A stretch of 64,000 nucleotides of DNA from Pseudoips prasinana (GCA_951640165.1 OX621265.1:19977001-20041000), one strand, 5' to 3'. Shown: positions 43,401-46,625, numbered from the stretch's first letter. Notes: a model not told the origin generated them from the letters alone. Program-made: numbers and translations.

Positions 43401-44523
43401 ATAAACCGCAATTTGCTTTCATTCAATGAACTGAAATACTTGCTGCTACGGAACCCTTCATGTGCGAGTCCGACTCGCACTTGGCCGGGTTTTTTATTAC
43501 TGTGAGACGTAAAGTGAATTAATAATCGATATTGGACTTTTACCTCTTCTTTTGTCATTAACAATCACATGAAAAATCATGACCAATCCTGACGAAGGCA
43601 CCCCCCTGTGCCGATAGATACATTAAAAAGAACTTATAAAGATAAGTTTCGCTGTGTGGTGACGCGGCGAATATCAGAATATCATCACCCAATCTTATCC
43701 CGTGGGGAGCGTAGAAGTCGACCCTGGGGATTGTCTTCCAGAGGACGGGGAGGAGCTTCTTTCTGAGTACCATATGACCATATTGGTGCGGTCAACAACC
43801 CGTCTGCCAAGCGTGGCGATTATGGCAAATATGGGTTCTCGGGAGCGGGGGGGGGGGCTTTTGTCCAGCAATGGACTTCGTACGGGCACAGCTAATCACA
43901 CTAATATTATTAAGGCGAAAGTCTGTGTGAGTCTGTATGTTTGTTACTCTTTCACGTAAAAACTACTCAATGGATTTTAATGTAACTTTTTAAATAAATA
44001 TAGCTTATGGATCAGAATAACACATAGGCTATAAATTATAAAGTTTAACGCGGATAATACCGTGGGGAACAGCTAGTCTATACATATAATAAAATCGTAG
44101 GAAAGTCAAAACTGTACATTGAATATTTTTTAAAAAGGATACTTGGGGCGTGATCTACAATAGATATCGAAGCCAAAAATATAGTCTTTAGAATTTTTGT
44201 CTGCTTGTCTGTATGTATGTCCGGGTTAAACTCAGAAAGTACTGCATGGATCAACTTAAAATTTTGCATGAATATTACTAAGAAGTCGGGTCAACAATTC
44301 AACATATAGGGTACAAATTATCACGCTATCACCTACGGGGGAGGAGCTGTAATAATTTATAAAGTTTAACGCGGGTAATACCGTGGGGAACAGCTAGTAT
44401 GTAATAAATCTCAAAGACTAACTTACCGACATGAGTCGATCTTGTAGGGGACCTTGCATAGCACCCGCAGCTCATCCCCTATCCGTCGCACGGCATCGAT
44501 AGGTTCGATGTCCACTCTTTGAC
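4296..44523 (-). CDS. Fas3: Fasciclin 3 cell adhesion protein (gene-level entry, exons below)
   Basis: Fas3 is a homophilic adhesion molecule of epithelial septate junctions and growth cones; it has three Ig-like domains, one membrane helix and a variable cytoplasmic tail. Twelve coding exons are visible, all with GT donors and AG acceptors and compatible phases. Recognition rests on family landmarks: the four-cysteine first domain (LCK, SCR, GQCG, ITC), ITWFLG and LVCR in the second, VEWTIG, EPQLLGNGYYNVTL and SNELG in the third, and a membrane helix followed by DRWCFAG. The short form spans 410 residues here (1232 nt of exon). The signal peptide exon is missing and should end with one G before the donor. 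The introns are filled with transposons. The tail is chosen between 23218-23381 and the 13776/5735/4296 exon set. Identity is strong; exact isoforms need transcripts. Confidence 0.92.
4443..5734 (-). other. Fas3: Fas3 intron with repeat fragments
   Basis: Holds a purine-rich hairpin at about 4919-4983 (arms GAGAGGGCAGAAAGAGA), an RTE-derived short element at about 5140-5290 and a SINE-D tail fragment at 5515-5585. Around 5300-5435 the minus strand has a faint LINE-like fragment (SILLWNSLL). No extra exon fits the frame. Confidence 0.6.
5140..5290 (+). mobile_element. RTE-derived short non-autonomous element
   Basis: Matches the 5' coding part of the RTE LINE at 7393-10562 (CCGTCTGCCAAGCGTGGCGA) and then jumps to its 3' end (TTTTGTTCAGCAGTGGA, then GGCTGACATGATT). 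The middle of the LINE is absent. The architecture matches 43668-43890. Confidence 0.55.
5735..5873 (-). CDS. Fas3: Fas3 long-tail cytoplasmic exon
   Basis: 139 nt, entering with one nucleotide of a split codon (phase 2) and leaving at phase 0, donor GTTGGT. It encodes SDTESAVGGRERSRL, then NLGARMRAVLPRAKDKVQ and ends TEAEDK. The tail is basic then acidic. Its phase does not fit directly after the membrane exon; it needs the 37-nt exon at 13776-13812, with which it reads GESSDTESAV. Confidence 0.88.
5874..7379 (-). other. Fas3: Fas3 intron, nothing recognised
   Basis: AT-rich sequence. A GC-rich patch at 6303-6335 stands out, but no exon in a usable frame can be drawn from it. No conserved ORF. 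Confidence 0.5.
7380..7392. repeat. Target site duplication of the RTE LINE, 3' side
   Basis: ATTTAATTAAATT, repeated exactly at 10563-10575. Confidence 0.85.
7393..10562 (-). mobile_element. Full-length RTE-clade LINE
   Basis: About 3.17 kb element in minus orientation. It has a short 5' leader, one long ORF (7412-10522) and a very short 3' end that finishes in ATG trinucleotide repeats (CATCATCAT on the plus strand). Exact 13-bp duplications flank it. A single ORF with endonuclease and reverse transcriptase, a tiny 3' UTR and a microsatellite tail are hallmarks of RTE elements. It sits inside the Fas3 intron between 5873 and 13776, in the same orientation as Fas3. The perfect duplication and intact ORF point to recent insertion. 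Confidence 0.9.
7412..10522 (-). CDS. RTE retrotransposon endonuclease/reverse transcriptase
   Basis: 1036 residues without interruption. The N-terminus (MGGVEVDPREYLPEDG) is followed by an arginine/glycine-rich stretch to about residue 90. The apurinic-type endonuclease spans about 90-335: YNTRTL near 97, GLSEVRR (Glu 127), MGDFNAKLG (Asp 233), SDHRLV (His 326). Reverse transcriptase spans about 560-850: FVDYEKAFD (Asp 684), QRGVRQGDVISP near 738 and FADD (Asp 784, Asp 785), so the catalytic aspartates are present. The C-terminus has WQWAGHIARR and the ending LGEAFVQQWTSFG. The protein would nick target DNA and copy its RNA at the nick. All key residues I can check are present, so it may still be functional. 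Confidence 0.93.
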   Translation of the reverse strand: MGGVEVDPREYLPEDGQQLPSDYYDHLTAIANPPAKRGDYGKSPQMMETTKPRPPVPGSPAIPRRGNSRGYGRAGGAKNPRQIPRYQHRRPLALATYNTRTLRSDEKITELEEELSRLHWDIVGLSEVRREGEDSIILKSGNLLYYREGDRISQGGVGFIVHKSLVNNLVKIESVSTRVAYLILRITKRYSLKVIQVYAPTSTHSDDEVEVMYEDISRAIHTSNSYFTVVMGDFNAKLGKRFGNELRVGQFGTGDRNPRGQMLADFMEKEGLFMMNSFFRKPDHRKWTWVSPDGKTKNEIDFILSTRRQMFNDVSVINAVKTGSDHRLVRGSLNLNVKLQRSRLIKSTLRPLPIHVQNPEPFQLELQNSFECLADCEEVDSYYDRLVEAVHTAGSKVFKARRTNRTKKISDFTLQLMEDRRKMVLTSSDDATRYRQLNRQISKSLTRDTRQFNTISIKEAIERNKGSKVFARALSVGQSQLTKLKTEDGRIVTSKPELLGEIEKFYGQLYTTTQPPVKSHASDPRARLTRHYTEDIPDVSLYEIRMALKQLKNNKAPGDDGVTAELLKAGGTPILRALQKLFNSVILDGQTPQAWHRSLVVLFFKKGDKTLLKNYRPITLLSHVYKLFSRVVTNRLARRFDDFQPPEQAGFRKGFSTIDHIHTLRQVIQKTEEYNKPLCLAFVDYEKAFDSIETWAVLRSLIRCQIDYRYIEVIKCLYENATMSVRFQDQISKPIHLQRGVRQGDVISPKLFTAALEDVFKLLDWKGFGINVNGEYITHLRFADDIVVMAETMEDLGTMLDDLSRVSQQVGLKMNMDKTKIMSNVHVAPTQLKVGDSALEVVENYIYLGQTIQLGRSNFEKEVNRRIQLGWAAFGKLRNIFSSKIPQCLKSKVFDQCVLPVMTYGTETWSLTMGLIRRLKVTQRAMERAMLGVSLRDRIRNVEIRRRTKVTDIARRIAKLKWQWAGHIARRADGRWGRKVLEWRPRTGRRSVGRPPTRWTDDLVRVAGKCWMRIAQDRQLWRSLGEAFVQQWTSFG
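10563..10575. repeat. Target site duplication of the RTE LINE, 5' side
   Basis: ATTTAATTAAATT, the partner of 7380-7392. Confidence 0.85.
10576..13506 (-). other. Fas3: Fas3 intron, mostly unrecognised AT-rich DNA
   Basis: Contains a MITE at 11311-11564 and a LINE-tail-like stretch around 13020-13190 ending in ACTTACTTACTT. No exon or conserved ORF found; ORFs at 12414-12680 are low-complexity. Confidence 0.5.
11311..11564. mobile_element. MITE with ~35-bp inverted ends
   Basis: The ends share TAAACT then TCTCACGAAAGAAGTCCC in inverted orientation. The interior of about 190 bp is non-coding. I could not settle the target duplication. Confidence 0.65.
13507..13573. repeat. Perfect palindrome, 31-bp arms, 5-nt loop
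   Basis: Arms 13507-13537 and 13543-13573 are exact reverse complements (TCTCTTCCAGACAACCTTAC...), with loop TCAGC. The left arm continues a LINE 3' fragment, so the palindrome was probably made by copying that fragment back on itself. Confidence 0.95.
13776..13812 (-). CDS. Fas3: Fas3 37-nt micro-exon of the long tail
   Basis: Acceptor ATATGTTTTAG and donor GTAAGT. It encodes the residues between the membrane exon and 5735-5873: with the flanking split codons it reads GRRRDNTKSSGES, then SDTESAV. Length is 1 modulo 3, which is exactly the phase change needed (phase 1 in, phase 2 out). No other segment I checked in the 21-kb intron meets this requirement. Confidence 0.85.
13905..13985 (-). 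mobile_element. SINE-D fragment
   Basis: Minus-strand tRNA-like head (TTGGTTTAGCGGCGAGGAGG and a degraded box B before GACCCGGGAT on the plus strand). A short remnant. Confidence 0.5.
14043..14289 (+). mobile_element. SINE-A copy (tRNA-derived)
   Basis: The head reads GGTCACCGTAGCCTAGTTGG (box A region) with GGTTCGAATCC (box B). A shared body (ATATTTGTTTCTGAGTCATG) and tail (GGTACCCATAGTACAAGC) follow. Four more copies occur: 16468-16620, 35078-35319, 36018-36241 and 52070-52315. The shared body and tail show these are SINEs, not tRNA genes. Confidence 0.8.
14418..14495 (+). pseudogene. LINE reverse-transcriptase C-terminal remnant
   Basis: One frame reads LWNSLPPNIRNSNTITIFKK, the typical C-terminal stretch of jockey/CR1-like LINE proteins. 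The frame breaks soon after. The fragment ends near 14785 with an AAATA repeat. Confidence 0.5.
15153..15363. mobile_element. Mariner-type MITE, 211 bp, TA target
   Basis: Inverted ends start CAGTCAACAGCA and run into AGTAGATGATCAAA, about 32 bp with few mismatches. A TA dinucleotide lies at each side (15151-15152, 15364-15365). No coding capacity, so it must be moved in trans. Confidence 0.85.
15384..15516 (-). mobile_element. SINE-B copy, truncated
   Basis: The minus strand has GGTTCGATTCCCACCCGGGA (box B) followed by the ATCTTTGTGTGATGAACACG body. Family shared with 30048-30235, 46262-46455 and others. Confidence 0.7.
16468..16620 (+). mobile_element. SINE-A copy, 3'-truncated
   Basis: Carries the TCACCGTAGCCTAGTTGG head and GGTTCGAATCC box B. 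It loses the family tail after TATTTATCTATCTG. Confidence 0.75.
17205..17280 (+). repeat. Short tandem repeat (GACTGTGACGGACGTGACGGACAT)
   Basis: Two direct copies of a GACGGAC/TGACTG-rich 24-bp unit with flanking partial copies. Confidence 0.8.
17700..18260. mobile_element. LINE 3'-end fragments, mixed orientation
   Basis: 17720-17775 is a minus-strand LINE tail (CATGGCAGCTACTGAGAAA, also at 38330-38370). 17880-18110 is a plus-strand LINE tail ending GTCTACGTGAATAAAAACC. 18120-18200 is again minus strand and matches 38440-38500 (CCCAAGCA, then CACTTAAATAATC). Confidence 0.6.
18592..18834 (+). pseudogene. LINE ORF C-terminal remnant
   Basis: 80 codons with RPRRTFSDQVE, RRACMKSIMTV, EAKEVCKDRDKWKSV and the end SAYPSKKQA. 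I recognise this as the C-terminus of lepidopteran LINE reverse-transcriptase ORFs. Upstream (KWFGNSTRMN) lies in another frame, so this copy is truncated and frameshifted. Confidence 0.6.
18877..19050. mobile_element. Small MITE with AACCGACTTCA ends
   Basis: AACCGACTTCA at the left and TGAAGTCGGTT at the right are inverted. The interior is AT-rich and non-coding. Confidence 0.6.
19060..20470 (-). other. Fas3: Fas3 intron, little recognised
   Basis: AT-rich. 19930-20005 matches the start of dispersed repeat E (CAGTGGTTACCCTAGTGTCA, GCCGCCCAGTAGGCCTCT). Nothing else recognised. Confidence 0.5.
20480..20640 (-). pseudogene. Jockey-like LINE C-terminal remnant
   Basis: The minus strand reads NMGLYKARVNR, the same protein end as at 57350-57578 (NMGLFKARVNRH). 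It is followed by the shared 3' end with CACCTGATGGTAGGTGAAC on the plus strand. An in-frame stop precedes it. Confidence 0.6.
21100..22925 (-). other. Fas3: Fas3 intron, nothing recognised apart from one fold-back motif
   Basis: AT-rich; no exon, gene or clear transposon seen. Confidence 0.5.
22926..22931 (-). promoter_or_regulatory. Possible polyadenylation signal for the short-tail transcript
   Basis: AATAAA on the minus strand, about 290 nt after the short-tail stop. AT-rich context. Confidence 0.3.
23218..23381 (-). CDS. Fas3: Fas3 alternative last exon, short tail
   Basis: Acceptor TATGACAG. Phase 1 exon giving 53 residues after the split Gly codon: it starts RSHRTDIPDGADSEAP, contains HDHGDYISNGD and ends KKPDTAV. 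The last residues (T-A-V) fit a class I PDZ-domain ligand. The TAA stop is followed at once by GTAAGT, a near-ideal donor sequence. It is GC-richer than the surrounding intron. It would be used instead of the 13776/5735/4296 exon set. The splice with the membrane exon is in frame. Confidence 0.88.
23460..24700 (-). other. Fas3: Fas3 intron, nothing recognised
   Basis: AT-rich; apart from the fold-back at 24122-24218 I see no feature. Confidence 0.5.
24741..24763 (-). CDS. Candidate 23-nt Fas3 micro-exon (very short tail)
   Basis: Minus-strand TTCCTGACAG acceptor, 23-nt GC-rich segment, donor GTAAAG. After the membrane exon it would encode GSRAVGR and then TAG, the stop being the last three bases before the donor. 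GC content contrasts with the AT-rich intron. It cannot join the long-tail exons in an open frame, so it would have to be an alternative ending or a poison exon. Chance occurrence is possible. Confidence 0.3.
24800..26960 (-). other. Fas3: Fas3 intron, nothing recognised
   Basis: AT-rich; only the fold-back motif near 25410-25485. No conserved ORF. Confidence 0.5.
26972..27085 (-). CDS. Fas3: Fas3 transmembrane exon
   Basis: 114 nt, phase 1 in and phase 1 out; acceptor CCCTGTAG, donor GTAAGT. It reads VELDTGAIVGIVLAVLILL, then ISLVVFAFATDRWCFA: about 22 hydrophobic residues followed by a basic stop-transfer and a juxtamembrane cysteine, which could be palmitoylated (inference). This is the last exon common to all tail forms. 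Confidence 0.93.
27649..29122 (-). pseudogene. Broken DDE transposase, DD82E type, with a spliced intron
   Basis: The start MPRTSTVLRRH at 29122 gives a helix-turn-helix-like N-terminus (KTSERTVRRIV). After the fold-back at 28898-29030 the frame resumes with ELPTAEKLRIKL and reaches IIYTDESYVD (first catalytic Asp). A 100-nt intron (28500-28599, GTATGT...CAG) follows. Exon 2 has VIIMDNASYH (second Asp) and, 82 residues on, YHPDLNPIE (Glu). An in-frame TAA at 28063-28065 lies between them. The acidic tail ends SSSDDSMNL. I recall a Tc1/mariner group with this DD82E spacing named Sailor. The stop and inversion make this copy inactive. Confidence 0.85.
28898..29030. repeat. Perfect palindrome, 64-bp arms, 5-nt loop
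   Basis: Arms 28898-28961 and 28967-29030 are exact reverse complements (outer end AGAAACAGTAAAACGGACAG), loop AAAGA. The right arm is genuine transposase coding sequence (minus strand); the left arm is an inverted copy of it that breaks the frame. Confidence 0.95.
29620..29790 (+). mobile_element. Helitron-like short repeat
   Basis: Runs from AAATGCGAGAGTTTGTGAG to the end CGCGGGACACAGCCAG. It shares the ACTTTGTAG, ACACATAGGCT and CGCGGG(A/C)ACAG blocks with 43905-44075, 52575-52738 and, inverted, 58842-59021. Confidence 0.5.
30048..30235 (+). mobile_element. SINE-B copy
   Basis: GACTGGCCTGTTACACCAG head, GGTTCGATTCCCACCCGGGA box B, and the family tail with TAGTTTGGGATCAGATGGC. Confidence 0.75.
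30290..30475. mobile_element. MITE with single palindromic core unit
   Basis: Ends GAAGTTATACTTCTT (30290) and AAGAAGTATAACTTC (30434-30448) are inverted; similarity to other copies runs on to CACACAAG. Only one, half-eroded core (GATGCGCGCGCACACC) is present, against four palindromic blocks at 60283-60675. Confidence 0.75.
30480..31720 (-). other. Fas3: Fas3 intron with one SINE
   Basis: A minus-strand SINE-B lies at 30818-31045 (GGTCATCTGATTCCAAATTA tail, degraded box B). The rest is unrecognised AT-rich sequence, including a TA microsatellite near 31440-31455. Confidence 0.55.
31725..31920 (+). repeat. Degenerate tandem repeat, ~19-bp TGCTCATTATGCTAAATTT unit
   Basis: About ten degenerate units. 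The array ends 18 bp before the donor side of Fas3 exon 31939-32080. Related units (TTGCTCACTATG) reappear at 33238-33330. Confidence 0.8.
31939..32080 (-). CDS. Fas3: Fas3 exon, second half of Ig domain 3
   Basis: 142 nt, phase 0 in, phase 1 out; acceptor TTCCACCAG, donor GTAAGT. It encodes GNGYYNVTLIVRQIV, then TYYLRVSNELGREELAV and ISTMDEPA. NVT is a glycosylation sequon. The expected Ig cysteine before the F/G strands is replaced: the strand reads YYLRV. Confidence 0.92.
32100..33881 (-). other. Fas3: Fas3 intron with repeat fragments
   Basis: Repeat E copy at 32168-32340 (plus), TGCTCA-type units at 33238-33330 and a Helitron-like repeat at about 33560-33800 ending CGCGGGCACAGCTAG. 32345-33230 has nothing I recognise. 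Confidence 0.55.
33882..34023. mobile_element. 140-bp MITE (TGTACAGACTCCAGCACATC ends)
   Basis: Inverted ends TGTACAGAC(T/G)CCAGCACATC and the complement at the right. Copies at 45464-45603 and 59292-59413 share the interior CAATTGAAAGTGAACCTTAT (59292 copy inverted). Confidence 0.8.
34082..34851. mobile_element. Nested insertion flanked by ~45-bp duplication of a Fas3 exon end
   Basis: 34082-34129 and 34807-34851 are direct repeats (TAACTCACCAATAGCTGCGG inside) that include the last 14 nt of Fas3 exon 34838-35031 and its donor. Between them is an element ('X') that begins GACTAGTCCCGACTAGCA and is also present at 36926-37330. Within it another repeat, 34463-34770, interrupts the X sequence at ATGGTAC/GCCGAAAATC. 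That inner repeat also occurs inverted at 42300-42575. Confidence 0.8.
34838..35031 (-). CDS. Fas3: Fas3 exon, first half of Ig domain 3
   Basis: 194 nt, phase 1 in, phase 0 out; acceptor GGTTCTAG, donor GTGAGT. It encodes (Y)PPKRPDASTTITIFG, then GKLNVTIRANPSPAVEWTIG and YTALEPQLL. The B-strand cysteine is replaced (LNVTIRA) while the core Trp is kept, so this Ig fold lacks the usual disulfide, as in fly Fas3 as I recall it. It contains an NVT sequon. Confidence 0.93.
35078..35319 (-). mobile_element. SINE-A copy
   Basis: Minus-strand full-length copy with GGTTCGAATCC box B and the GGTACCCATAGTACAAGC tail region. Confidence 0.8.
35395..35700. mobile_element. SINE-D / repeat fragment
   Basis: Contains AGCGACACGACCGGAAAGAGG, CTTCGGGCTGATACTGAG and a minus-strand tRNA-like head near 35632-35695. 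Related copies at 39640-39910, 41300-41560 and 47670-48035. Confidence 0.6.
35773..35970 (-). mobile_element. SINE-C copy (tRNA-derived)
   Basis: Minus-strand head GTGCAGCTAAGACAGTCGCC and GGGTTCGAGTCCCGCGCCGG (box B). Family shared with 45619-45813 and 40478-40550. Confidence 0.75.
36018..36241 (-). mobile_element. SINE-A copy
   Basis: Minus strand; same head, box B and tail as the 35078-35319 copy only 700 bp away, in the same intron. Confidence 0.8.
36307..36498 (-). CDS. Fas3: Fas3 exon, second half of Ig domain 2
   Basis: 192 nt, phase 1 in and out; acceptor TTTTCTTAG, donor GTAAGT. It encodes EVELLQGVHQPVV, then KQNVSRTITAEDDSRTLVCR and PTPFVVSRQLIVR. The Cys of LVCR pairs with the Cys in exon 38000-38122. 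NVS is a glycosylation sequon. Confidence 0.93.
36500..37999 (-). other. Fas3: Fas3 intron filled with repeats
   Basis: A faint RTE 3' fragment (36540-36660), element X copy (36926-37330), unrecognised sequence (37330-37680), and a Helitron-like copy at 37685-37965 (AATAAAATCG, AAAGTCAAAACTGTACAT; ends CACGGGGCAG). Confidence 0.6.
36926..37330. mobile_element. Element X, uninterrupted copy
   Basis: Begins GGACTAGTCCCGACTAGCAA and matches 34130-34806 on both sides of the inner insert. A 63-codon ORF in both copies is identical, but I recognise no protein in it. Confidence 0.7.
38000..38122 (-). CDS. Fas3: Fas3 exon, first half of Ig domain 2
   Basis: 123 nt, phase 1 in and out; acceptor TTCTTCAACAG, donor GTAAGT. 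It encodes APGKPELITPSEPAFKEGD, then FMAQCVVPNGRPAAKITWFL, with the B-strand Cys and core Trp of a regular Ig domain. Confidence 0.93.
38262..38641 (-). pseudogene. LINE 3' end and ORF remnant, minus copy
   Basis: The protein remnant at 38444-38641 reads FMGQCIRFYNKLPNDIREL and ends SDYLSDKSAWD. The 3' UTR has CACGTCATGCACTGCACGG on the plus strand and ends in AGTCAAAGTCAAA (TTTGACT repeats). A plus-strand partner at 39165-39510 forms a large inverted pair with it. Confidence 0.65.
38639..38772. repeat. Inverted repeat, 43-bp arms, 48-nt spacer
   Basis: Arms 38639-38681 and 38730-38772 match at 42 of 43 positions (outer end CACCCTTATTTAAAAACGAA). Confidence 0.9.
38877..38955. mobile_element. 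RTE LINE 3' fragment folded back on itself
   Basis: 38878-38924 is the LINE 3' region in minus orientation (GCTGGTCTTGTGCTAACCGC), and 38924-38952 is its terminus in plus orientation (CAGCAGTGGCCGTCTTTCGG, then CTGATATGAT), with no spacer. Confidence 0.6.
39165..39510 (+). pseudogene. LINE 3' end remnant, plus copy, with palindrome
   Basis: Starts in the ORF (AATGATATTAGAGAATTGTC) and runs through the same 3' UTR as 38262-38440, ending ACTTTGACTTTGA. A perfect palindrome at 39229-39290 (arms of 30 bp, loop CC) interrupts it. Confidence 0.65.
39640..39910 (+). mobile_element. SINE-D copy
   Basis: GTTGGTCCAGCGGTAGC head, GGTCCTGGGTTCTAATCC (box B) and CAGCCCGAAGTCACTAAGC in the body. Confidence 0.6.
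39997..40317 (+). pseudogene. LINE ORF2 C-terminal remnant
   Basis: Open frame PDIVVIDKQTKKTSFVDITI, then EKEKISKYLDLSFEY, RPAIIPIVISTNGVIPKSL and the end MQKAVLLANARIVRKFLSM. I recognise this as the C-terminus of an insect non-LTR element. 5' truncated; the preceding frame is lost. A short 3' tail follows to about 40390. Confidence 0.65.
40478..40550 (-). mobile_element. SINE-C head fragment
   Basis: Minus-strand ACTGCACGGCTGGCGCAGCG and GGGTTCGATTCCCGTGCGG. It lacks the family body, so it is a truncated SINE or a tRNA-like head only. Confidence 0.6.
40690..40950 (-). mobile_element. LINE 3' UTR fragment
   Basis: Minus strand of the tail family ending GTCTACGTGAATAAAAA (also 17880-18110, 61130-61385 and, inverted, 61745-61965). 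Confidence 0.65.
41068..41191 (-). CDS. Fas3: Fas3 exon, end of Ig domain 1
   Basis: 124 nt, phase 0 in, phase 1 out; acceptor TTTTTTCAG, donor GTAAGT. It encodes SGQCGALIKNIREEWNGNIT, then CVLPPPSG and LQASMRLQVA. It contains two of the four domain 1 cysteines and an NIT sequon. Confidence 0.93.
41220..42590 (-). other. Fas3: Fas3 intron with repeats
   Basis: Repeat E fragment (41221-41310), SINE-D (41300-41560), a pair of related stretches at 41590-41710 and 41975-42115 (AAATAAGTGAGGAA...GGTT, TCAGCAGAACCTTAAGTAAC), and the dispersed repeat 42300-42575. Confidence 0.6.
42300..42575 (-). mobile_element. Dispersed repeat shared with 34463-34770
   Basis: Minus-strand copy: GTCAGCAAC...TTAAAGGCCGGCAACGCACC and TTGCTCGTTTGTCGCCCTCT, seen in the opposite orientation at 34463-34770. 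Confidence 0.7.
42594..42675 (-). CDS. Fas3: Fas3 exon, middle of Ig domain 1
   Basis: 82 nt, phase 2 in, phase 0 out; acceptor GTTTCCAG, donor GTGAGT. It encodes (R)MTVGGTPYRLLPDNGDGD and VVYTGDGLG. With its neighbours it reads DSCRMTVGG and GLGSGQCG. Confidence 0.9.
42951..43490 (+). mobile_element. Dispersed repeat with GGGTTCCGTAGCC end
   Basis: Starts AGGGTTCCGTAGCCAAATGG and ends with the hairpin GTGCGAGTCCGACTCGCAC then TTGGCCGGG. Inside are CTGTCTGTCTGTCCGTCCGT and a 19-nt C run at 43261-43279. An inverted copy is at 48985-49590. Common in lepidopteran DNA; class not certain. Confidence 0.7.
43668..43890 (+). mobile_element. RTE-derived short non-autonomous element
   Basis: Begins like the RTE LINE 5' end (TATCAGAATATCATCACCC, then GTGGGGAGCGTAGAAGTCGA), keeps the first ~40 codons (GSVEVDPGDCLPEDGEE), then jumps to the LINE 3' end (CTTTTGTCCAGCAATGGACT). 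It lacks ~2.8 kb of the parent. Confidence 0.7.
43905..44400 (+). mobile_element. Two adjacent Helitron-like elements
   Basis: 43905-44075 ends GGGGAACAGCTAG. 44076-44399 starts TCTATACATATAATAAAATC and ends GGGGAACAGCTAGT. The TC start and CTAG end without inverted repeats fit Helitrons of the lepidopteran Lep1 kind. Related copies: 37685-37965, 49798-50070, 52575-52738. Confidence 0.6.
44427..44523 (-). CDS. Fas3: Fas3 exon, start of Ig domain 1 (first exon in window)
   Basis: 97 nt, phase 1 in, phase 2 out; acceptor GTCCCCAG, donor GTAAGT. It encodes (G)QRVDIEPIDAVRRIGDEL, then RVLCKVPYKIDSC. The first visible residues match the start of mature Fas3, so the missing upstream exon should hold the signal peptide. 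Confidence 0.92.
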
Positions 44524-45150
44524 CTGGGGACAATGGAAAAGAATGTTATTAGTACATAGTTAGTAATTATCTCCACATCCGGATTTCCAGATTATCCCAC
44601 CATTATCTCCAGATCCGCAGGCGAACCAAAGTAACCGACATAGCCGTAAGAATTGCCGAGCTGAAGTGGCAGTGGGCAGGGCACATAGCTCGTAGAACCG
44701 ACGGCTGCTGGGGCAGGAAGGTTCTCGGGTGGCGACCACGAACCGGAAGACGCAGCGTGGGCAGGCCCCCTAAAAGATGGACCGATGATCTTGTGCGGGT
44801 CGCTGGAAATCGCTGGATGCGGATAGCGCAAGACCGGCAATTGTGGAGATCTTTGGGGGAGGCCTTTGTCCAGCAGTGGACGTCTTTCGGCTGATATAAT
44901 GATGATGATATGATAATATGCACGATAGAAAGTTAAAAAAAATTGCAACAGTCCATTCCCAGAAAGTGGCCTCGCCAGTACTTATCCCGTGTTCGATTCC
45001 CGCACAGTACAATTATCTGTGTGACCCATGTGTATTTTGCGTCAGTGAATTAAATATATAAATATATATATGTTTGTAAAATAGCCCGCTATACAAGTAT
45101 TCAAATAACTAGTAATAGTTACTCATATAACCTCACTAATATTTAAATAG
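44524..45150. mobile_element. Fas3 intron/upstream with truncated RTE copy
   Basis: The main content is a 5'-truncated RTE LINE copy, 44613-44894, in plus orientation (opposite to Fas3). Its ORF is open to the end: RRRTKVTDIA, WQWAGHIARR and the end GEAFVQQWTSFG. A TGATGATGATA tail follows. The rest is unrecognised. Confidence 0.75.
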
Positions 45151-45463
45151 TTTTTGGAACGAAGTTCCTTATCGCGCATTGTGAAAGGGGGCTAGACAGA
45201 AAAAATCTTACGAAAAGTTGTCACGACACTTTTTGCAGCTGTGCGGCTTGCGCATGTTTGTCTCTCTCTCTCTTTTATAGAAAGCAAGCAAGATATTTTC
45301 ATTTCTATTTCACATTGAACAATGTGGTGTCGCGACGATTATTTTTGTTGAGTGTATACAGGTTTATTGTACATAATAAGAAATAACTTCGTTCCATCCG
45401 GGTGTCCCTTGACACCTCTCAAGTTTTTTTTGTTTATTTACGTTTATATTAATAATATTGATA

Positions 45464-45603
45464 TGTACAGACGCCAGCACATCAAGCTACCCCAAAGTCA
45501 AATTTCCCCAATTGAAAGTGAACCTTATGCTAATGTGATAAACTTGAAAATCGCTAAAAGAAATTTCACAGATAGGGGTAGCTGGTTGTGCTGGAGTCTG
45601 TAC
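45464..45603. mobile_element. 140-bp MITE copy
   Basis: Same family as 33882-34023: TGTACAGACGCCAGCACATC at the left and the complementary end at the right. Confidence 0.8.
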
Positions 45604-45618
45604 CTTTACAACTTATTG

Positions 45619-45813
45619 ACTGCACGTGTGGCGCAACGGTTAAGACAGTGGTCTCGCTGCTTCGTGTCGCGGGTTCGAGTCCCGCGCCGGACAACTATAC
45701 GTGTGATCCACAAATAGTCGTTTTGAGTCTGGATGTGCTATATGTCCGTCAATTATATGTTTGTAAAGTACCCCGTTCACAGGGATTAATATAGCTAATG
45801 CGGGGGTTGTCTT
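45619..45813 (+). mobile_element. SINE-C copy
   Basis: CTGCACGTGTGGCGCAACGG head, GGGTTCGAGTCCCGCGCCGG (box B), and body with GTAAAGTACCCCGTTCACAG. The body distinguishes it from a true tRNA gene. Confidence 0.78.
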
Positions 45814-46261
45814 CTATACATATAATAAAATCTTACAGAATTTATAATTATGATTATATTATAGTTAATAGTAGTTAGTTATTATAGTTAATTTAGCTGA
45901 TATTTTTCTGTTTCTTATAAGTTACGTTAATTATTTAAAAGTGATTATATAAATATATATAATGAATTATGATAATTATAGAAATAATTAATATAATTTC
46001 GGTATAATTTATAATTTTCGGGATACAGAATTTAATTTCAATAGCGATACAGGGATTTATTTGCCAAGTACAGGCATTGTCTTTCTAAAAAGTAAAAGTA
46101 ATTACTTAATATTAAAAAAGGAAACTGTAAAATAATATTTTCAATATATATAATATAAAAAAGCTACCCTAAGCTTCGGTAACACAAAAGAAAGTTCAAA
46201 AAATTAAAAAGTAAAGGGAACAATGAAGTAATATATTATATAAACAGACGACAACGATATT

Positions 46262-46455
46262 GACGGGCCTGTTGGCGTGGTTGGCAAATGTCGTGGGTTC
46301 GATTCCCACCCAGGACAGATATTTGTGTGCATGAACATGTCTGTTTGTCCTGAGTCTGGGTTACAAAAGAAAAGTAGTATATCAGTTACCTGGTTTCCAT
46401 AGTACAAGCTCTGCTTAGTTTGGGATCAGATGACCGTGCGTAAATAATGTCCTAA
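46262..46455 (+). mobile_element. SINE-B copy
   Basis: GACGGGCCTGTTGGCGTGG head, GGTTCGATTCCCACCCAGGA (box B), tail CTTAGTTTGGGATCAGATGA. Confidence 0.78.
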
Positions 46456-46625
46456 ATAATAAAAAAAAAACTTGAGAGGTGTCAAGGGACACCCGGATGG
46501 AATGAAGTTATTTCTTATTATTTATTATGTACAAAAAACCTGTATACACTCAACAAAAATAATCGTCGCGACACCACACTGTTCAATGCGAAATAGAAAT
46601 GAAAATATCTGGCTTGCTTTCTATA

